From: an uncultured bacterium
GTDB lineage: Bacteria > Bacteroidota > Bacteroidia > Chitinophagales > Chitinophagaceae
DNA length: 64,000 bases
Direction: 5' to 3'
NCBI GenBank assembly: GCA_903920455.1
Contig: CAIXLY010000050.1
Span: 1 to 64,000 of the forward strand
Shown in pieces: positions 36,679 to 46,509 of the stretch. The notes beneath the pieces were generated by a model. The model was given only the letters and a program-made list of their open reading frames with translations. It was not told the origin of the DNA and made no database searches. Numbering within the stretch: the first letter of the stretch is position 1; each line of letters begins with the position of its first letter. Made by a program: the position numbers and the translations under genes.

Positions 36679-38085
36679 ATGAGCAATACCTATACAGATC
36701 TAGTTAAACAGACATTCTACTTTCCTCAAGAAGGATTTGAAACAATAGATGGCAACCTGCATTTCAATGACCTTGACCTAAAAGCCTTGATTGATAAATA
36801 TGGTACCCCTTTGAAGCTGACCTACCTTCCAAAAATTGGAAGACAGATCAATAAGGCAAAAGACCTTTTCAATAAGGCCTTTAAAAAACATAAGTACGAA
36901 GGAAAGTATCATTATTGTTATTGTACAAAAAGCTCTCACTTTTCTTTTATCCTTGAGGAAGCTCTTTCTCATGATATTCATCTAGAAACATCCTATGCGT
37001 ATGATATAGAGATTATAAATAAACTTTACGAGAAAAAGAAAATTAACAAGGATACATTTATTATCTGCAACGGGTTTAAGCAAAGACCTTATACTACAAG
37101 AATAGCCAGACTTATCAATACCGGATTTAAAAATGTAATCCCAGTGCTTGATAATAAAGAAGAACTGGATAGATATAAAAGGAGTGTAAAGGTTCCATTC
37201 AAAGTTGGTATTAGGGTAGCGGCAGAAGAAGAACCGAATTTTCCTTTTTATACCTCAAGACTCGGAATAAGACCCAAAGATATTCTTGAGTTCTATGTTG
37301 ATCAAATAGAAGGGTATGAAGATAAATTTCAATTGAAAATGCTTCATATTTTTCTTAACAAAGGAATTAAGGACGATATCTACTATTGGAGTGAGTTAAA
37401 TAAATTAATAAACCTATACTGTCAGCTTAAGAAAATTTGTCCAGAACTTGATTCCATAAATATTGGTGGGGGATTTCCAATCAAACATTCACTAGGTTTT
37501 GAATACGACTATGCATTCATGATTAATGAAATTGTTGGAACAATAAAAAAGGCATGCAAAAAAGCCAAGGTTCCAATGCCTCATATTTTTACTGAGTTTG
37601 GAAGTTTCACTGTAGGAGAGAGCATGGCCCATATTTATTCTGTCATCGCTGAAAAAGTTCAAAATGATAGAGAGATTTGGTACATGATTGATTCATCTTT
37701 CATTACCACATTGCCAGATACCTGGGGTATTGGAGAAAAGTTTCTCTTGCTTCCCGTCAATAAATGGAATAACGAATATCAACGTGTTGTACTTGGTGGA
37801 CTAACATGTGACAGTCATGATTACTATGATTCAGAAGAACATGTCAATGAAGTTTTTCTCCCTAAGCTAACCGGTGGCGATGAAAAAGAACCGCTATATC
37901 TTGGTTTTTTTCACACAGGTGCATATCAGGATCAAATCAGTGGTTATGGCGGTATTAAACATTGTATGATACCATCTCCCAAACATATTATCATTGGAAA
38001 AGACAAGCATGGCAAATTGCACGATTGGGTGTATGCTAAGGAGCAGACAGCACAGAGTATGCTAAAGATTCTCGGTTATATCTAG
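36679..38085 (+). CDS. Arginine decarboxylase-like, fold III PLP enzyme
   Basis: 468 residues, cytoplasmic. The N-terminus KYGTPLKLTYLPKI and the following CYCTKSSHFSF, with Lys84 as the probable pyridoxal phosphate lysine, match the alanine-racemase-fold decarboxylases. Later blocks are LNIGGGFP-like SINIGGGFP, FTEFGSFTVGES and VVLGGLTCDSHDYYDSEEH, where the last Cys-Asp supplies the other active-site half. From memory this is the form labelled arginine decarboxylase in Bacteroidota (about 465 residues) and probably serves polyamine synthesis. Substrate choice among arginine, ornithine and diaminopimelate is an inference. Confidence 0.86.
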   Translation: MSNTYTDLVKQTFYFPQEGFETIDGNLHFNDLDLKALIDKYGTPLKLTYLPKIGRQINKAKDLFNKAFKKHKYEGKYHYCYCTKSSHFSFILEEALSHDIHLETSYAYDIEIINKLYEKKKINKDTFIICNGFKQRPYTTRIARLINTGFKNVIPVLDNKEELDRYKRSVKVPFKVGIRVAAEEEPNFPFYTSRLGIRPKDILEFYVDQIEGYEDKFQLKMLHIFLNKGIKDDIYYWSELNKLINLYCQLKKICPELDSINIGGGFPIKHSLGFEYDYAFMINEIVGTIKKACKKAKVPMPHIFTEFGSFTVGESMAHIYSVIAEKVQNDREIWYMIDSSFITTLPDTWGIGEKFLLLPVNKWNNEYQRVVLGGLTCDSHDYYDSEEHVNEVFLPKLTGGDEKEPLYLGFFHTGAYQDQISGYGGIKHCMIPSPKHIIIGKDKHGKLHDWVYAKEQTAQSMLKILGYI

Positions 38086-38103
38086 CAAGTCTTGTCAGCA
38101 GGC

Positions 38104-38139
38104 ATTAAAAGTAAACTGGTCTTCTAGTTTACTTTTAAT
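38104..38139. terminator. Bidirectional hairpin terminator
   Basis: A perfect 14-base stem (38104-38117 with 38126-38139) encloses an eight-base loop. It has A/T-rich flanks on both sides. The stop codon of the minus-strand gene (38124-38126) overlaps the loop and right arm, so it closes both convergent genes. Confidence 0.82.
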
Positions 38140-39443
38140 TTATACTTTTTACTTACTTTAGGATTGTTGAAGTATTTCTCAGCTTCTTCCTGTGAATATC
38201 GAGGATCGAATTCTAACATAGGCAGATCAACCAATTGCAATTGCGATTGCTTTAACTCATCGCGCAATTTTTTAGTCTTGGACAGAATTTCAGTGTCTCT
38301 TTCACCGATAAGCATATTGTCTGACATCATGTAGTCAAAACGCTTGATCGTTGATCGAATTTCGGAAGCGGTGTTCTGCTCCTGAACCTTGTTGGGGGAT
38401 ACTGCTTCTTTTACCGGAACCAAAGTTAGACCGATACTTGGTAGAACTTTACCAATATTTTTTACAGACTCTGATCCGCCAGCAGTGGCCAGAACGGTAC
38501 CCAACATCGCTGTAGAAGATCCAGAAATATCAAAGGTTGTTCTGGTTTTTTTTGTCTGATTGATATTAGAACTTACAACGAAGAAAGTTAGCTTGAGATT
38601 GTTAACATATCTTTTTATTTCATTTTCAACCTGACGATGTTCTAGAACTTTCTCAGGGTAATTTATTCCAGGCTTGATATAGAGTCTCACAGTAGCAGTA
38701 TCCCTGTTTTGAAATTTATCTGAACCTATAAACTGAAGAAGCAGTATTTTTTGTCTTGCCGTATCATTATCTCTAATGAAGTCATACGGTACCTTCCAAA
38801 TGAACTCATCATTACAATTTTTTACTGCATTAAAATTACTAATCGGCTCATTGGTGTTGATGGTAATTTGTTCAATTGGGAAAGTCCCCTCTTCACATTG
38901 AACCCTAAAATGAACGGAATCACCTTCCTGAATGAGCATCATGTTGCCAACTGTAGGAGTTATTTTAGAAACAATCACTTCGGTGTTATAAAAAAGTAGG
39001 ATGAAACTAGACTCGATCCGTTCGTTGGCATCCTTTAAATTTTGAACTCCCATTTCGATATTATAGGGAGTGTCATACTTTAGTTTACCGCTTTTGAAAT
39101 AAGAACGATCCGCCTTAAAAGAAAGCAACCCTGAATTCCTATCAATTTTTACACCGACAGGAGCAGTTTTCAAAAACCAAAAGTAACTCTGTGCAGGTTT
39201 ATTAATTTGAAAATCATAAATAAGGGTGGAGTCAACTTGAAGTGTAAAGAAGGGATTAAGATTTATAATTCTCAGGATAGAATCAGGATTAGCCTTCACC
39301 TCAGTAACAAGAAGAGCGGAATCAGTTGCTAGAAGACTGTCGGTTTGCTTTACGGTAGTATCCTTTAATGGTGAAGGAATCGGAACTTGAGCAAAGCTGA
39401 TTTTGAGCAGGAACACTAAAACGATAGTCAATAGAGATTTCAA
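38124..39443 (-). CDS. Secreted protein of unknown function
   Basis: 439 residues starting at a TTG (39441-39443). The signal peptide is SLLTIVLVFLLKISFAQ. Residues about 60-300 look strand-rich and may form Ig- or cadherin-like modules (ITPTVGNMMLIQEGDSVHFR). The later part (about 300-400) has a region with DISGSSTAMLGTVLATAGGS and then helical charged sequence. I do not recognise a family, although I believe similar proteins occur in Bacteroidota. It is monocistronic, bordered by a hairpin and a 298-base intergenic region. Confidence 0.72.
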   Translation of the reverse strand: MKSLLTIVLVFLLKISFAQVPIPSPLKDTTVKQTDSLLATDSALLVTEVKANPDSILRIINLNPFFTLQVDSTLIYDFQINKPAQSYFWFLKTAPVGVKIDRNSGLLSFKADRSYFKSGKLKYDTPYNIEMGVQNLKDANERIESSFILLFYNTEVIVSKITPTVGNMMLIQEGDSVHFRVQCEEGTFPIEQITINTNEPISNFNAVKNCNDEFIWKVPYDFIRDNDTARQKILLLQFIGSDKFQNRDTATVRLYIKPGINYPEKVLEHRQVENEIKRYVNNLKLTFFVVSSNINQTKKTRTTFDISGSSTAMLGTVLATAGGSESVKNIGKVLPSIGLTLVPVKEAVSPNKVQEQNTASEIRSTIKRFDYMMSDNMLIGERDTEILSKTKKLRDELKQSQLQLVDLPMLEFDPRYSQEEAEKYFNNPKVSKKYKLKVN

Positions 39444-39741
39444 TGTGTTGGGGTTTGGACAAATTTAAAACAAAGCAGACAAATTATTGTCAACAAAAAC
39501 CTAAAGCACTATTAATAAATGGTTTAGGTTATAAGATTTTTAAAAAGAATTTGTAAATTAAACGATACGGGTGTTACCTTTTTAAGTTGTGTAAACTGAA
39601 AAACTACCGCTTTTTTGTGCGAATATTGAAAGTTTTAAAAATAATTCGATGCCATCTTGTCTTCATGAATTAACAATTAATGTCATAACGTCATACTTAT
39701 AATGCACTAATTCTGCCGTAACTTTACAAAAATAAAAACCT

Positions 39742-40158
39742 ATGTATCCAGCAGAAATTGTTATTCCAATGAAAGAAGAGCTCACTGAACATGGTTTTGA
39801 TGAGCTTCTTACACCTGAAGATGTAGACCAAAAAATTAGTGCTGAGGGAACTACTTTGGTTGTCATAAATTCTGTTTGTGGTTGCTCTGCAGGGAGTGCA
39901 AGGCCTGGTGTGTTGATGTCTGTTCATAATTCAGAAAAACGTCCAGATAATCTAACCACAACTTTCGCAGGCTTTGATGTTGATGCCGTGAAAAGACTTC
40001 GTGAGCATTTGTTGCCTTATCCTCCATCATCTCCAGCAGTAGCCCTTTTCAAAGATGGTAAACTTGTTCATATGATCGAGAGACATCAAATTGAGGGTAG
40101 ACCCGCACAAATGATTGCACAAAATCTGATCGCAGCTTTTGAAGAATACTGCAACTAA
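39742..40158 (+). CDS. Bacilliredoxin BrxA/BrxB family (DUF1094)
   Basis: 138 residues, thioredoxin-like fold. The catalytic motif is CGC (Cys46-Gly-Cys48) in VINSVCGCSAGSARPG, followed by PPSSPAVALFKDG and a C-terminal helix, as in YphP/YqiW. In Bacillus such proteins reduce bacillithiol mixed disulfides; whether this organism makes bacillithiol cannot be told here. It stands alone with a -7-like TAACTTTA 15 bases upstream and a strong terminator after it. Confidence 0.93.
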   Translation: MYPAEIVIPMKEELTEHGFDELLTPEDVDQKISAEGTTLVVINSVCGCSAGSARPGVLMSVHNSEKRPDNLTTTFAGFDVDAVKRLREHLLPYPPSSPAVALFKDGKLVHMIERHQIEGRPAQMIAQNLIAAFEEYCN

Positions 40159-40169
40159 TCTACAAATTT

Positions 40170-40196
40170 GGCGGCCTTTACTGGGCCGCCTTTTTT
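40170..40196 (+). terminator. Terminator after the bacilliredoxin gene
   Basis: GGCGGCC (40170-40176) pairs with GGCCGCC (40184-40190) around a seven-base loop, followed by six T. It is unusually GC-rich for this sequence. Confidence 0.92.
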
Positions 40197-40212
40197 ATCC
40201 CAATCCCTTTAA

Positions 40213-41499
40213 ATGTATCCAAACCTATACTTTTTCCTCAAAGATGCACTTGGCATAGAACCATGGGCATTCACCCAATATATTAATTCCTTTGGCTTAT
40301 TGGTTGCTGTTGCTTTTGTTATCGGAGCTTTTATTATCAGCACAGAACTTAAACGCAAAGAATCCCTTGGGCTACTTTCACCAACTGAGGAAAAAACAAC
40401 GATTGGAAAGCCAGCAACTGCCCTTGATCTTACACTGCACTTTCTTTTTGGTTTTCTAGTTGGGTATAAAATTCTAGGAATATTTTTAAATTCAGGTCAT
40501 GTCAATCCTCCAGATTACATTTTTTCTAAAGAGGGTAGTTGGATTGGAGGAATTTTATTAGCCTCCCTTTTTTCTGGACTTAAATTTATTGAAAAGAAAA
40601 AAACAACGCTTAAGAAGCCAGAGCAAAAAACAATTAAGATATGGCCCCACGAAAGGGTTGGAGATATCACGGTATATGCTGCTATTACAGGCTTTATTGG
40701 TGCAAAGATTTTCGACAATCTTGAAAACTGGGATCGTTTTATACAAGATCCAATTGGAAATCTACTGGCACCAAGTGGACTAACTTTTTACGGTGGACTT
40801 ATTCTTGCATCAACAACAATTATTTTCTATGCAAAGAGTAAAAAATTTGGAATAAAATATCTTCTCGATGCTGCTGCACCAGCGCTAATGATTGCCTATG
40901 CGATTGGAAGAATGGGATGTCATGTTTCTGGTGATGGTGACTGGGGCGTTTTTAATTCTGCTTATACAGTCAGTTCAGAAAATAAAATAATTGAAGCTTC
41001 AGAAGGCGAGTTCGTTAATTCACTTCAAAGAAATCCAGAATTCACAAGGTATTTGGTATCTGAATTTGGTAGCATTGATAACATTCCCCATATTAATTTT
41101 AAAGGCTCAGATATACTGCCAAACTGGTTCTGGGCCTATAATTTCCCCCATAATGTCAATGGTGTGGGTACGCCAATTCCAAACTGTGAAGGAAGCTATT
41201 GCAACCAATTGATTCCTCCGGTTTTTCCAACAACACTTTATGAGATTATGGCTTGTAGCTTGCTCTTTTTGTTGCTCTGGAGTGTTAGAAAAAAAATCAC
41301 AATACCGGGCAGATTGTTTGCCCTTTACTTAATACTAAACGGATTGGAAAGATTCATGATTGAAAAGATAAGAGTAAACACAACTTATGATATGTTGGGC
41401 TTTCATCCAACGCAGGCAGAGTTAATTTCATCTCTCTTAATCCTTGGCGGAGGCCTTTTATGGACAACATTGGGAAAACCAAAATCAATAAATATTTAA
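40213..41499 (+). CDS. lgt: Prolipoprotein diacylglyceryl transferase, long form
   Basis: 428 residues, against roughly 280-290 for E. coli Lgt. About seven or eight membrane segments are visible. The Lgt signature is present in a modified form, AIGRMGCHVSGDGDWG near 229-244 (E. coli reads GRIGNFINGELWG), and the C-terminal LNGLERFMIEKIRV block matches. Extra length comes from a charged loop after the second membrane segment and an extracytoplasmic insertion after the signature. It would attach diacylglyceryl to lipobox Cys residues, of which this window has several. A long-form paralogue role is possible if another Lgt exists. Confidence 0.82.
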   Translation: MYPNLYFFLKDALGIEPWAFTQYINSFGLLVAVAFVIGAFIISTELKRKESLGLLSPTEEKTTIGKPATALDLTLHFLFGFLVGYKILGIFLNSGHVNPPDYIFSKEGSWIGGILLASLFSGLKFIEKKKTTLKKPEQKTIKIWPHERVGDITVYAAITGFIGAKIFDNLENWDRFIQDPIGNLLAPSGLTFYGGLILASTTIIFYAKSKKFGIKYLLDAAAPALMIAYAIGRMGCHVSGDGDWGVFNSAYTVSSENKIIEASEGEFVNSLQRNPEFTRYLVSEFGSIDNIPHINFKGSDILPNWFWAYNFPHNVNGVGTPIPNCEGSYCNQLIPPVFPTTLYEIMACSLLFLLLWSVRKKITIPGRLFALYLILNGLERFMIEKIRVNTTYDMLGFHPTQAELISSLLILGGGLLWTTLGKPKSINI

Positions 41500-41509
41500 T
41501 CATACCCAT

Positions 41510-42001
41510 ATGCCATCATTTGATATTGTCAGCAAAGTAGATGCTCAACTGCTCGATAACGCAGTGAATGTTACTAAAAAAGAGGTCTTAAATAGATTCG
41601 ACTTTAAAGACTCCGCAGTAGAAATAGATTTCAATAAAAAAGACATGAAAATTGTCCTGGAAACCTCTGATGATATGAAAATGCGTCAGTTGACTGAAAT
41701 GTTAATCAACCGTGCCAATAAGCAGGGTATATCCCCCCATGCCTTTGATATGTCAAAGGAACCTTACCAAAGCGGCAAAACGGTAAAGCAAGAAGTGATT
41801 GTGAAAAATGGCCTCAAACAAGATGACGCTAAAAAAATCACTAAACTCATTAAAGACTCAGGAATGAAGGTTCAAACCCAAATAATGGACGATATTATTA
41901 GGGTAACGGCCAAGAAGATTGATGATTTACAGGCCATCATGCAGGAGTGTAAGCAAGCTGACCTGTCTCTTGCGCTTCAATTTGAGAATATGAGGAGTTA
42001 A
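41510..42001 (+). CDS. YajQ family nucleotide-binding protein (DUF520)
   Basis: 163 residues, the usual length. It opens with MPSFDIVSKVDAQLLDNAVN and continues with EVLNRFDFKDS, INRANKQGI and IKDSGMKVQTQIMDDIIRV, the typical YajQ blocks. In some proteobacteria the protein binds cyclic di-GMP, but this has not been shown across the family. It starts 10 bases after lgt and may be in one transcript with it. Confidence 0.93.
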   Translation: MPSFDIVSKVDAQLLDNAVNVTKKEVLNRFDFKDSAVEIDFNKKDMKIVLETSDDMKMRQLTEMLINRANKQGISPHAFDMSKEPYQSGKTVKQEVIVKNGLKQDDAKKITKLIKDSGMKVQTQIMDDIIRVTAKKIDDLQAIMQECKQADLSLALQFENMRS

Positions 42002-42013
42002 TCCCTCTCTAAA

Positions 42014-42044
42014 TTGAATATATCACTCAAATTAACTAACTTCG
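42014..42044 (+). promoter_or_regulatory. Promoter of rpmE2
   Basis: TTG at 42014-42016, 20 bases, TAACTTCG at 42037-42044. The -7 box ends 52 bases before the L31 start. The same arrangement, with the same -7 box, is found before ndk. Confidence 0.5.
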
Positions 42045-42096
42045 CATCCTTAATAAATGCCATGGCCAAATCCATGCAGCCTAAAAATCAATAAAA

Positions 42097-42345
42097 ATGA
42101 AACAAGGTATCCATCCAGACGATTACAGATTTGTAGTTTTCAAAGACATGAGTAACGGAACTACATTCCTTACACGCTCAACTGCCGCCTCAAAGGAAAC
42201 TATCCAATGGGAAGATGGCAAAGAGTATCCCGTAATTAAACTTGAAATTTCAAACACCTCCCATCCGTTCTTCACTGGCCAAAATATGCTGGTTGACACT
42301 GCAGGTAGGATTGACAAATTCAAGAAAAAATACGCAAAGAAGTAA
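42097..42345 (+). CDS. rpmE2: 50S ribosomal protein L31 type B
   Basis: 82 residues. It begins [20 protein letters not shown] and has [20 protein letters not shown], the L31 pattern. It has no cysteines, so it is the zinc-independent type B form, often used when zinc is scarce; it is the only L31 gene in view. It has its own promoter and terminator. Confidence 0.97.
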   Translation: MKQGIHPDDYRFVVFKDMSNGTTFLTRSTAASKETIQWEDGKEYPVIKLEISNTSHPFFTGQNMLVDTAGRIDKFKKKYAKK

Positions 42346-42352
42346 TTCAATC

Positions 42353-42377
42353 AAAACCCTCCTTAATGGAGGGTTTT
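42353..42377 (+). terminator. Terminator of rpmE2
   Basis: AAAACCCTCC and GGAGGGTTTT form a perfect 10-base stem around TTAAT. The stem is nearly the same as that of the metK terminator at 18773. Confidence 0.9.
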
Positions 42378-42420
42378 CCATATGCGCCAAAGGTCGTAGA
42401 CATTCCACCCACTAACCTCA

Positions 42421-43485
42421 ATGCCGAAGCTTTTACTAAACCATTCAGAGCTCAAACGGGATTTTTACCCCCTAACGCTTACAAGAGATCTTTGTGATCT
42501 TAAGGTAGGTATACTTTCGATTAGGGAAAAGTGGGAATTCCTCGCAAAACAACAATCGTTTGACCTTGAGCTTTTAAATGAATCAGATATTTCAAAAGCC
42601 GATAAAATAATTCCGGCAAATCTCATCCCCGACGCTTGTTTTGACCTCAAGGCGTTTTTCTCATCAGATATTTTACCAGAATCTGGACTAAAAAAAATCA
42701 ATCGATTGTGGGACGTCATTTCGCTGAATGGTTGGGGCATTTGTGAAGATGTGAAGCTATTGACCCCACAACATCACAGATCAGTTTCTTCCATTTCTTT
42801 AACCACATCGGGTTTACATGATCTGCATGTTAGTCCAACAGCAACGCTTGAACACTGTTTTATCAACCTTAATGATGGGCCAGTTTATATAGACGATAAT
42901 GCATTGGTCATGGAAGGTGCAATGCTTCGAGGCCCTCTCTATATTGGGAAAAATAGCGTTGTCAAAATGGGTGCAATGTTATATGGAGGCACTACCATCG
43001 GCACTCATTGCGTTGTTGGAGGAGAAATAAAAAATTCAATTTTTCACTCCTTTTCGAATAAAGCTCATCACGGATATATTGGAGATAGTTATATAGGTGC
43101 ATGGTGTAACCTAGGCGCAGGTAGCTCATGCTCGAACTTAAAGAATACAGGAGGAAAGATTAAGGTATGGGACATTCATGCAAAAGCCTTTAGATTGGCT
43201 ACTCAAAAAGTAGGAATGTTTATGGGCGATCATGTTAAATCTGCCATCAATACCTCGTTTAACAGTGGAACAGTAATCGGCCCTTATGCGAATATTTTTA
43301 GCCACACCGGACTCAGTTCAAAATTTATACCCGCATTTTCATGGGGCAGTGATGGTAAATCTTTTTATGAATTTGAAAAACTTCTTGAAGAGATAAATCT
43401 ATGGATGGCCATGAAAGACAAAGAACTCGATAAGGAAACAACATCAATAATTTATAATTTGTACCAAACAATCAAATCATCATGA
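42421..43485 (+). CDS. GlmU-like putative sugar nucleotidyltransferase with hexapeptide repeats
   Basis: 354 residues. The N-terminal half resembles a nucleotidyltransferase only loosely (LLNHSELKRDFYPLTLTRDL) and shows no clear GxGxRL-type pyrophosphorylase loop. The C-terminal half (about 150-300) has left-handed beta-helix hexapeptide repeats such as VYIDDNALVMEGAML and YIGKNSVVKMGAMLYGGTTI, then GAWCNLGAGSSCSNLKNTGG. From memory this is the 'GlmU family protein' of Bacteroidota. A sugar-phosphate substrate is likely but unproven. It overlaps tpiA by four bases (ATGA), so the two are translationally coupled. Confidence 0.82.
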   Translation: MPKLLLNHSELKRDFYPLTLTRDLCDLKVGILSIREKWEFLAKQQSFDLELLNESDISKADKIIPANLIPDACFDLKAFFSSDILPESGLKKINRLWDVISLNGWGICEDVKLLTPQHHRSVSSISLTTSGLHDLHVSPTATLEHCFINLNDGPVYIDDNALVMEGAMLRGPLYIGKNSVVKMGAMLYGGTTIGTHCVVGGEIKNSIFHSFSNKAHHGYIGDSYIGAWCNLGAGSSCSNLKNTGGKIKVWDIHAKAFRLATQKVGMFMGDHVKSAINTSFNSGTVIGPYANIFSHTGLSSKFIPAFSWGSDGKSFYEFEKLLEEINLWMAMKDKELDKETTSIIYNLYQTIKSS

Positions 43486-44243
43486 GAACTCAAATTGCTG
43501 CAGCAAACTGGAAAATGAACAAAACCCTTCAAGAAGGAACACAATTGCTGAATGATATTCTATCTTCTGACATAGACCCAAGCACGACGCAGAAAGTTAT
43601 TTTTGCTGTCCCTTTTCCATATCTAACGGTATCAAACGACGTGATTAAGGGCAGGGCAAACATCCATATCGCTGCACAGAACTGTCATCATAAAATTTCT
43701 GGCGCATACACAGGGGAAGTATCGGTTGATATGCTAGACTCAATAGATATCAAGTATTGCATCATTGGGCATAGCGAGAGGAGAGAATTATTCGATGAAT
43801 CAAATCAGGTTATAGCTGAAAAACTAAACCTCTGCTTAGGAAAGGGGCTAACTCCAATTTTTTGTTGCGGCGAAGCACTTTCAATAAGAGAGGCAGGAAC
43901 CCAAAATGATTACGTTGAAAATCAATTAAACGAATCACTTTTTCATCTCAATAAGGTTGAAATTCAAAAAATCGTGATTGCCTACGAGCCGATTTGGGCA
44001 ATTGGAACAGGGAAAACTGCCACATCAGAACAAGCCCAAGAGATGCATGCACATCTAAGGAATGTTTTAGCCAAACAATACGGATCAGATATTGCCAACA
44101 ATATCTCTATTTTATACGGAGGTAGTGTGAAAGGTTCAAATGCTGTTGAGCTCTTTGGTCAGCCTGATGTAGATGGCGGATTAGTTGGTGGTGCTTCATT
44201 GATACCTTCGGAATTTGTTCAAATTATCAAGGCACTTAAATAA
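43482..44243 (+). CDS. tpiA: Triosephosphate isomerase
   Basis: 253 residues, full length. It interconverts dihydroxyacetone phosphate and glyceraldehyde 3-phosphate. Catalytic residues are all present: Lys11 in AANWKMNK, His97 in IIGHSERR, Glu169 in AYEPIWAIGTG. The phosphate-binding loop YGGSVKG and GGLVGGASL follow. The ATG overlaps the stop of the GlmU-like gene. Confidence 0.98.
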   Translation: MRTQIAAANWKMNKTLQEGTQLLNDILSSDIDPSTTQKVIFAVPFPYLTVSNDVIKGRANIHIAAQNCHHKISGAYTGEVSVDMLDSIDIKYCIIGHSERRELFDESNQVIAEKLNLCLGKGLTPIFCCGEALSIREAGTQNDYVENQLNESLFHLNKVEIQKIVIAYEPIWAIGTGKTATSEQAQEMHAHLRNVLAKQYGSDIANNISILYGGSVKGSNAVELFGQPDVDGGLVGGASLIPSEFVQIIKALK

Positions 44244-44251
44244 CAATAAAT

Positions 44252-44293
44252 AAAGCTGAAGGGCAGATTAAAACAAATTAGCTCTTCAGCTTT
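44252..44293. terminator. Hairpin between convergent tpiA and ACBP genes
   Basis: AAAGCTGAAG (44252-44261) pairs perfectly with CTTCAGCTTT (44284-44293). The loop is 22 bases and the right arm lies in the last codons of the ACBP gene. The long loop makes it a weaker terminator candidate. Confidence 0.45.
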
Positions 44294-44538
44294 TCAACAA
44301 GCTCGATGTATTCTTGCATGGCTTGATCAGTCGATTTGCCCTTTAAGGCAGACCAAGCTTCATATTTAGCCTTTGCGACGAAGTCAAATGGATTCTCAGG
44401 AGCCTCTTTCGTGTTATCACCTTCAGTACCCTGCTTAAATAGTGAATAAAGCATCAGCAATGTTTCATTACTGGGCCTATCCCTTAGGGATTCAACTTCA
44501 CTTACTGCGGCATCAAATAAAATCTTGATATTATCCAT
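44278..44538 (-). CDS. Acyl-CoA-binding protein
   Basis: 86 residues from the ATG at 44536-44538; a second ATG four codons upstream is possible. It has the four-helix ACBP pattern, with YSLFKQGTEGDN and KYEAWSALKGKSTDQAMQEY carrying the acyl-CoA-binding Tyr and Lys residues. The protein binds medium to long acyl-CoA esters in the cytoplasm. ACBP is mainly known from eukaryotes but is regular in Bacteroidota, so I do not propose recent transfer. It is monocistronic and convergent with tpiA. Confidence 0.92.
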   Translation of the reverse strand: MDNIKILFDAAVSEVESLRDRPSNETLLMLYSLFKQGTEGDNTKEAPENPFDFVAKAKYEAWSALKGKSTDQAMQEYIELVEKLKS

Positions 44539-44634
44539 ATAGTATCGCAAAAATACATGTTTTGCAGTCTACTTAGAAAGCTTTTATTCACATATACAAA
44601 ACTCTTAAATTCAACTCTTTCAGCCTAAAATGAT

Positions 44635-44642
44635 TAGCTTTG
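44635..44642 (+). promoter_or_regulatory. Probable -7 box of lepA
   Basis: TAGCTTTG matches TAnnTTTG and lies 48 bases before the lepA ATG. No -33 TTTG is seen at 19-21 bases upstream. Confidence 0.35.
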
Positions 44643-44690
44643 TATTTGTCTAATAACTTTTTTTCTTTTTCAATTCCCTGATACCCATTC

Positions 44691-46481
44691 ATGAAAAATA
44701 TCAGAAACTTCTGCATCATTGCCCATATAGACCATGGTAAATCTACACTTGCAGACAGGTTATTACAGGCTACCAATACTATCAGTGAAAGAGACATGAT
44801 GGATCAAGTCTTGGATGACATGGACTTGGAGCGTGAAAAAGGAATTACCATTAAAAGTCATGCGATACAAATCAACTATACAAATGGCAAAGGTGATGAA
44901 TACATACTGAACCTAATTGACACCCCAGGTCACGTTGATTTTAGCTATGAGGTTAGTAGGGCACTTGCAGCTTGTGAAGGAGCCCTTTTATTGGTTGATG
45001 CCACGCAGGGTATTCAGGCACAGACCATCTCAAATTTATATCTGGCAGTTGAAAATAATTTAGAAATCATCCCCGTAATCAACAAGATTGATATGGATGG
45101 TGCGATGATAGAGGAAGTAAAAGACCAGATCATAGAGTTGATTGGTTGTAAGCCTGAGGATATTTTATTAGCAAGTGGGAAAACAGGAATTGGCATAGAA
45201 GCAGTGCTTGAGGCCATCATCGAAAGAATTCCTTCTCCCAAAGGCAATCCTGACGCTCCACTACAGGCATTGGTATTTGACAGTGTTTTTAATTCATTCA
45301 GAGGAATTATTGTCTACTACAGAATCCTAAACGGAAGTATAAAGAAAGGGGAGAAGATCAAATTTGTATCTACAAACTTGGACTATGGAGCGGATGAAGT
45401 GGGTATCCTGAAGCTAACGATGCAAGAGCAGAAAGAGGTTCAATGCGGTGATGTTGGCTATCTGATTACCGGTATTAAAAATGCAAAAGAAGTAAAAGTG
45501 GGAGACACCATAGTCAATGCTGTAAATCCAGCGCCTGCGATCAGAGGTTTTGAGGAAGTAAAACCTATGGTATTTGCAGGCATCTTCCCAGTTGAAACAG
45601 ATGCATTTGAGGAACTGAGGGAATGCATGGATAAACTTCAACTCAACGACGCTTCACTTACCTACGAACTTGAAACCTCTCAAGCACTAGGTTTCGGCTT
45701 CAGGTGTGGTTTTCTTGGCATGCTTCACATGGAGATCATTCAAGAAAGACTAGAGCGTGAATTCAATCAGACCGTTATCACCACGGTACCGAACGTGAGT
45801 TTTATTGCCTATGGCACTAATGGTCAAATCACCCAGGTGAACAACCCTAGTGAAATGCCTGATCCAACCCAAATGGATCGTATCGAAGAGCCCTTCATTA
45901 AAGCACAAATCATTTCCAAGCCTGAGTATATAGGCAATATCATGACGCTCTGTCTTGGTAAACGAGGAATACTCTTAAACCAAAGCTACCTAACGCAAAC
46001 CCGCGTTGAGCTTGTATTTGAAATGCCCCTCACAGAAATTGTATTTGATTTCTATGATAAACTCAAAAGTCAAACAAGAGGATATGCCTCTTTTGATTAC
46101 AACCCAATTGGGTATAGAGAGAGTGATATCGTAAAAATGGATATCCTATTGAATGCAGAAAAGGTCGATGCCTTGTCTGCACTAATTCACAGAGCAAGAT
46201 CTCAAGATTTCGGAAGAAAGCTCTGCGAAAAACTTAAAGAGCTATTGCCTAGGCAGCAATTCCAAATTGCAATACAAGCTGCAATTGGAGCAAAAGTTGT
46301 TGCAAGGGAAAATATATCGGCAATGAGAAAAGATGTTACTGCCAAATGTTATGGCGGTGATATAAGCCGTAAAAGAAAATTACTTGAAAAGCAAAAAGAA
46401 GGAAAGAAAAGAATGCGTCAAATAGGCAATGTTGAAGTTCCACAGGAAGCCTTCTTAGCAGTACTCAAGTTAGATGAGTAA
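44691..46481 (+). CDS. lepA: Elongation factor 4 (LepA)
   Basis: 596 residues, full length. The GTPase domain shows [38 protein letters not shown] and NKIDMDGA. Domain II, the III and V folds and the LepA-specific C-terminal domain ([40 protein letters not shown]) follow. It acts on ribosomes to remedy faulty translocation or assist initiation. It is monocistronic here. Confidence 0.98.
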   Translation: MKNIRNFCIIAHIDHGKSTLADRLLQATNTISERDMMDQVLDDMDLEREKGITIKSHAIQINYTNGKGDEYILNLIDTPGHVDFSYEVSRALAACEGALLLVDATQGIQAQTISNLYLAVENNLEIIPVINKIDMDGAMIEEVKDQIIELIGCKPEDILLASGKTGIGIEAVLEAIIERIPSPKGNPDAPLQALVFDSVFNSFRGIIVYYRILNGSIKKGEKIKFVSTNLDYGADEVGILKLTMQEQKEVQCGDVGYLITGIKNAKEVKVGDTIVNAVNPAPAIRGFEEVKPMVFAGIFPVETDAFEELRECMDKLQLNDASLTYELETSQALGFGFRCGFLGMLHMEIIQERLEREFNQTVITTVPNVSFIAYGTNGQITQVNNPSEMPDPTQMDRIEEPFIKAQIISKPEYIGNIMTLCLGKRGILLNQSYLTQTRVELVFEMPLTEIVFDFYDKLKSQTRGYASFDYNPIGYRESDIVKMDILLNAEKVDALSALIHRARSQDFGRKLCEKLKELLPRQQFQIAIQAAIGAKVVARENISAMRKDVTAKCYGGDISRKRKLLEKQKEGKKRMRQIGNVEVPQEAFLAVLKLDE

Positions 46482-46509
46482 ATATTAAAGTAAGTCGACT
46501 CCCAATATA

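Noticed and set aside
39444-39741. Possible small gene in the 298-base gap before the bacilliredoxin gene
   Set aside because: No frame with a plausible start and composition is seen; only a TAACTTTA box near the bacilliredoxin start stands out.
44278-44538. Recent transfer of ACBP from a eukaryote
   Set aside because: The gene has ordinary base composition and ACBP is a regular gene in Bacteroidota, so no transfer needs to be invoked.
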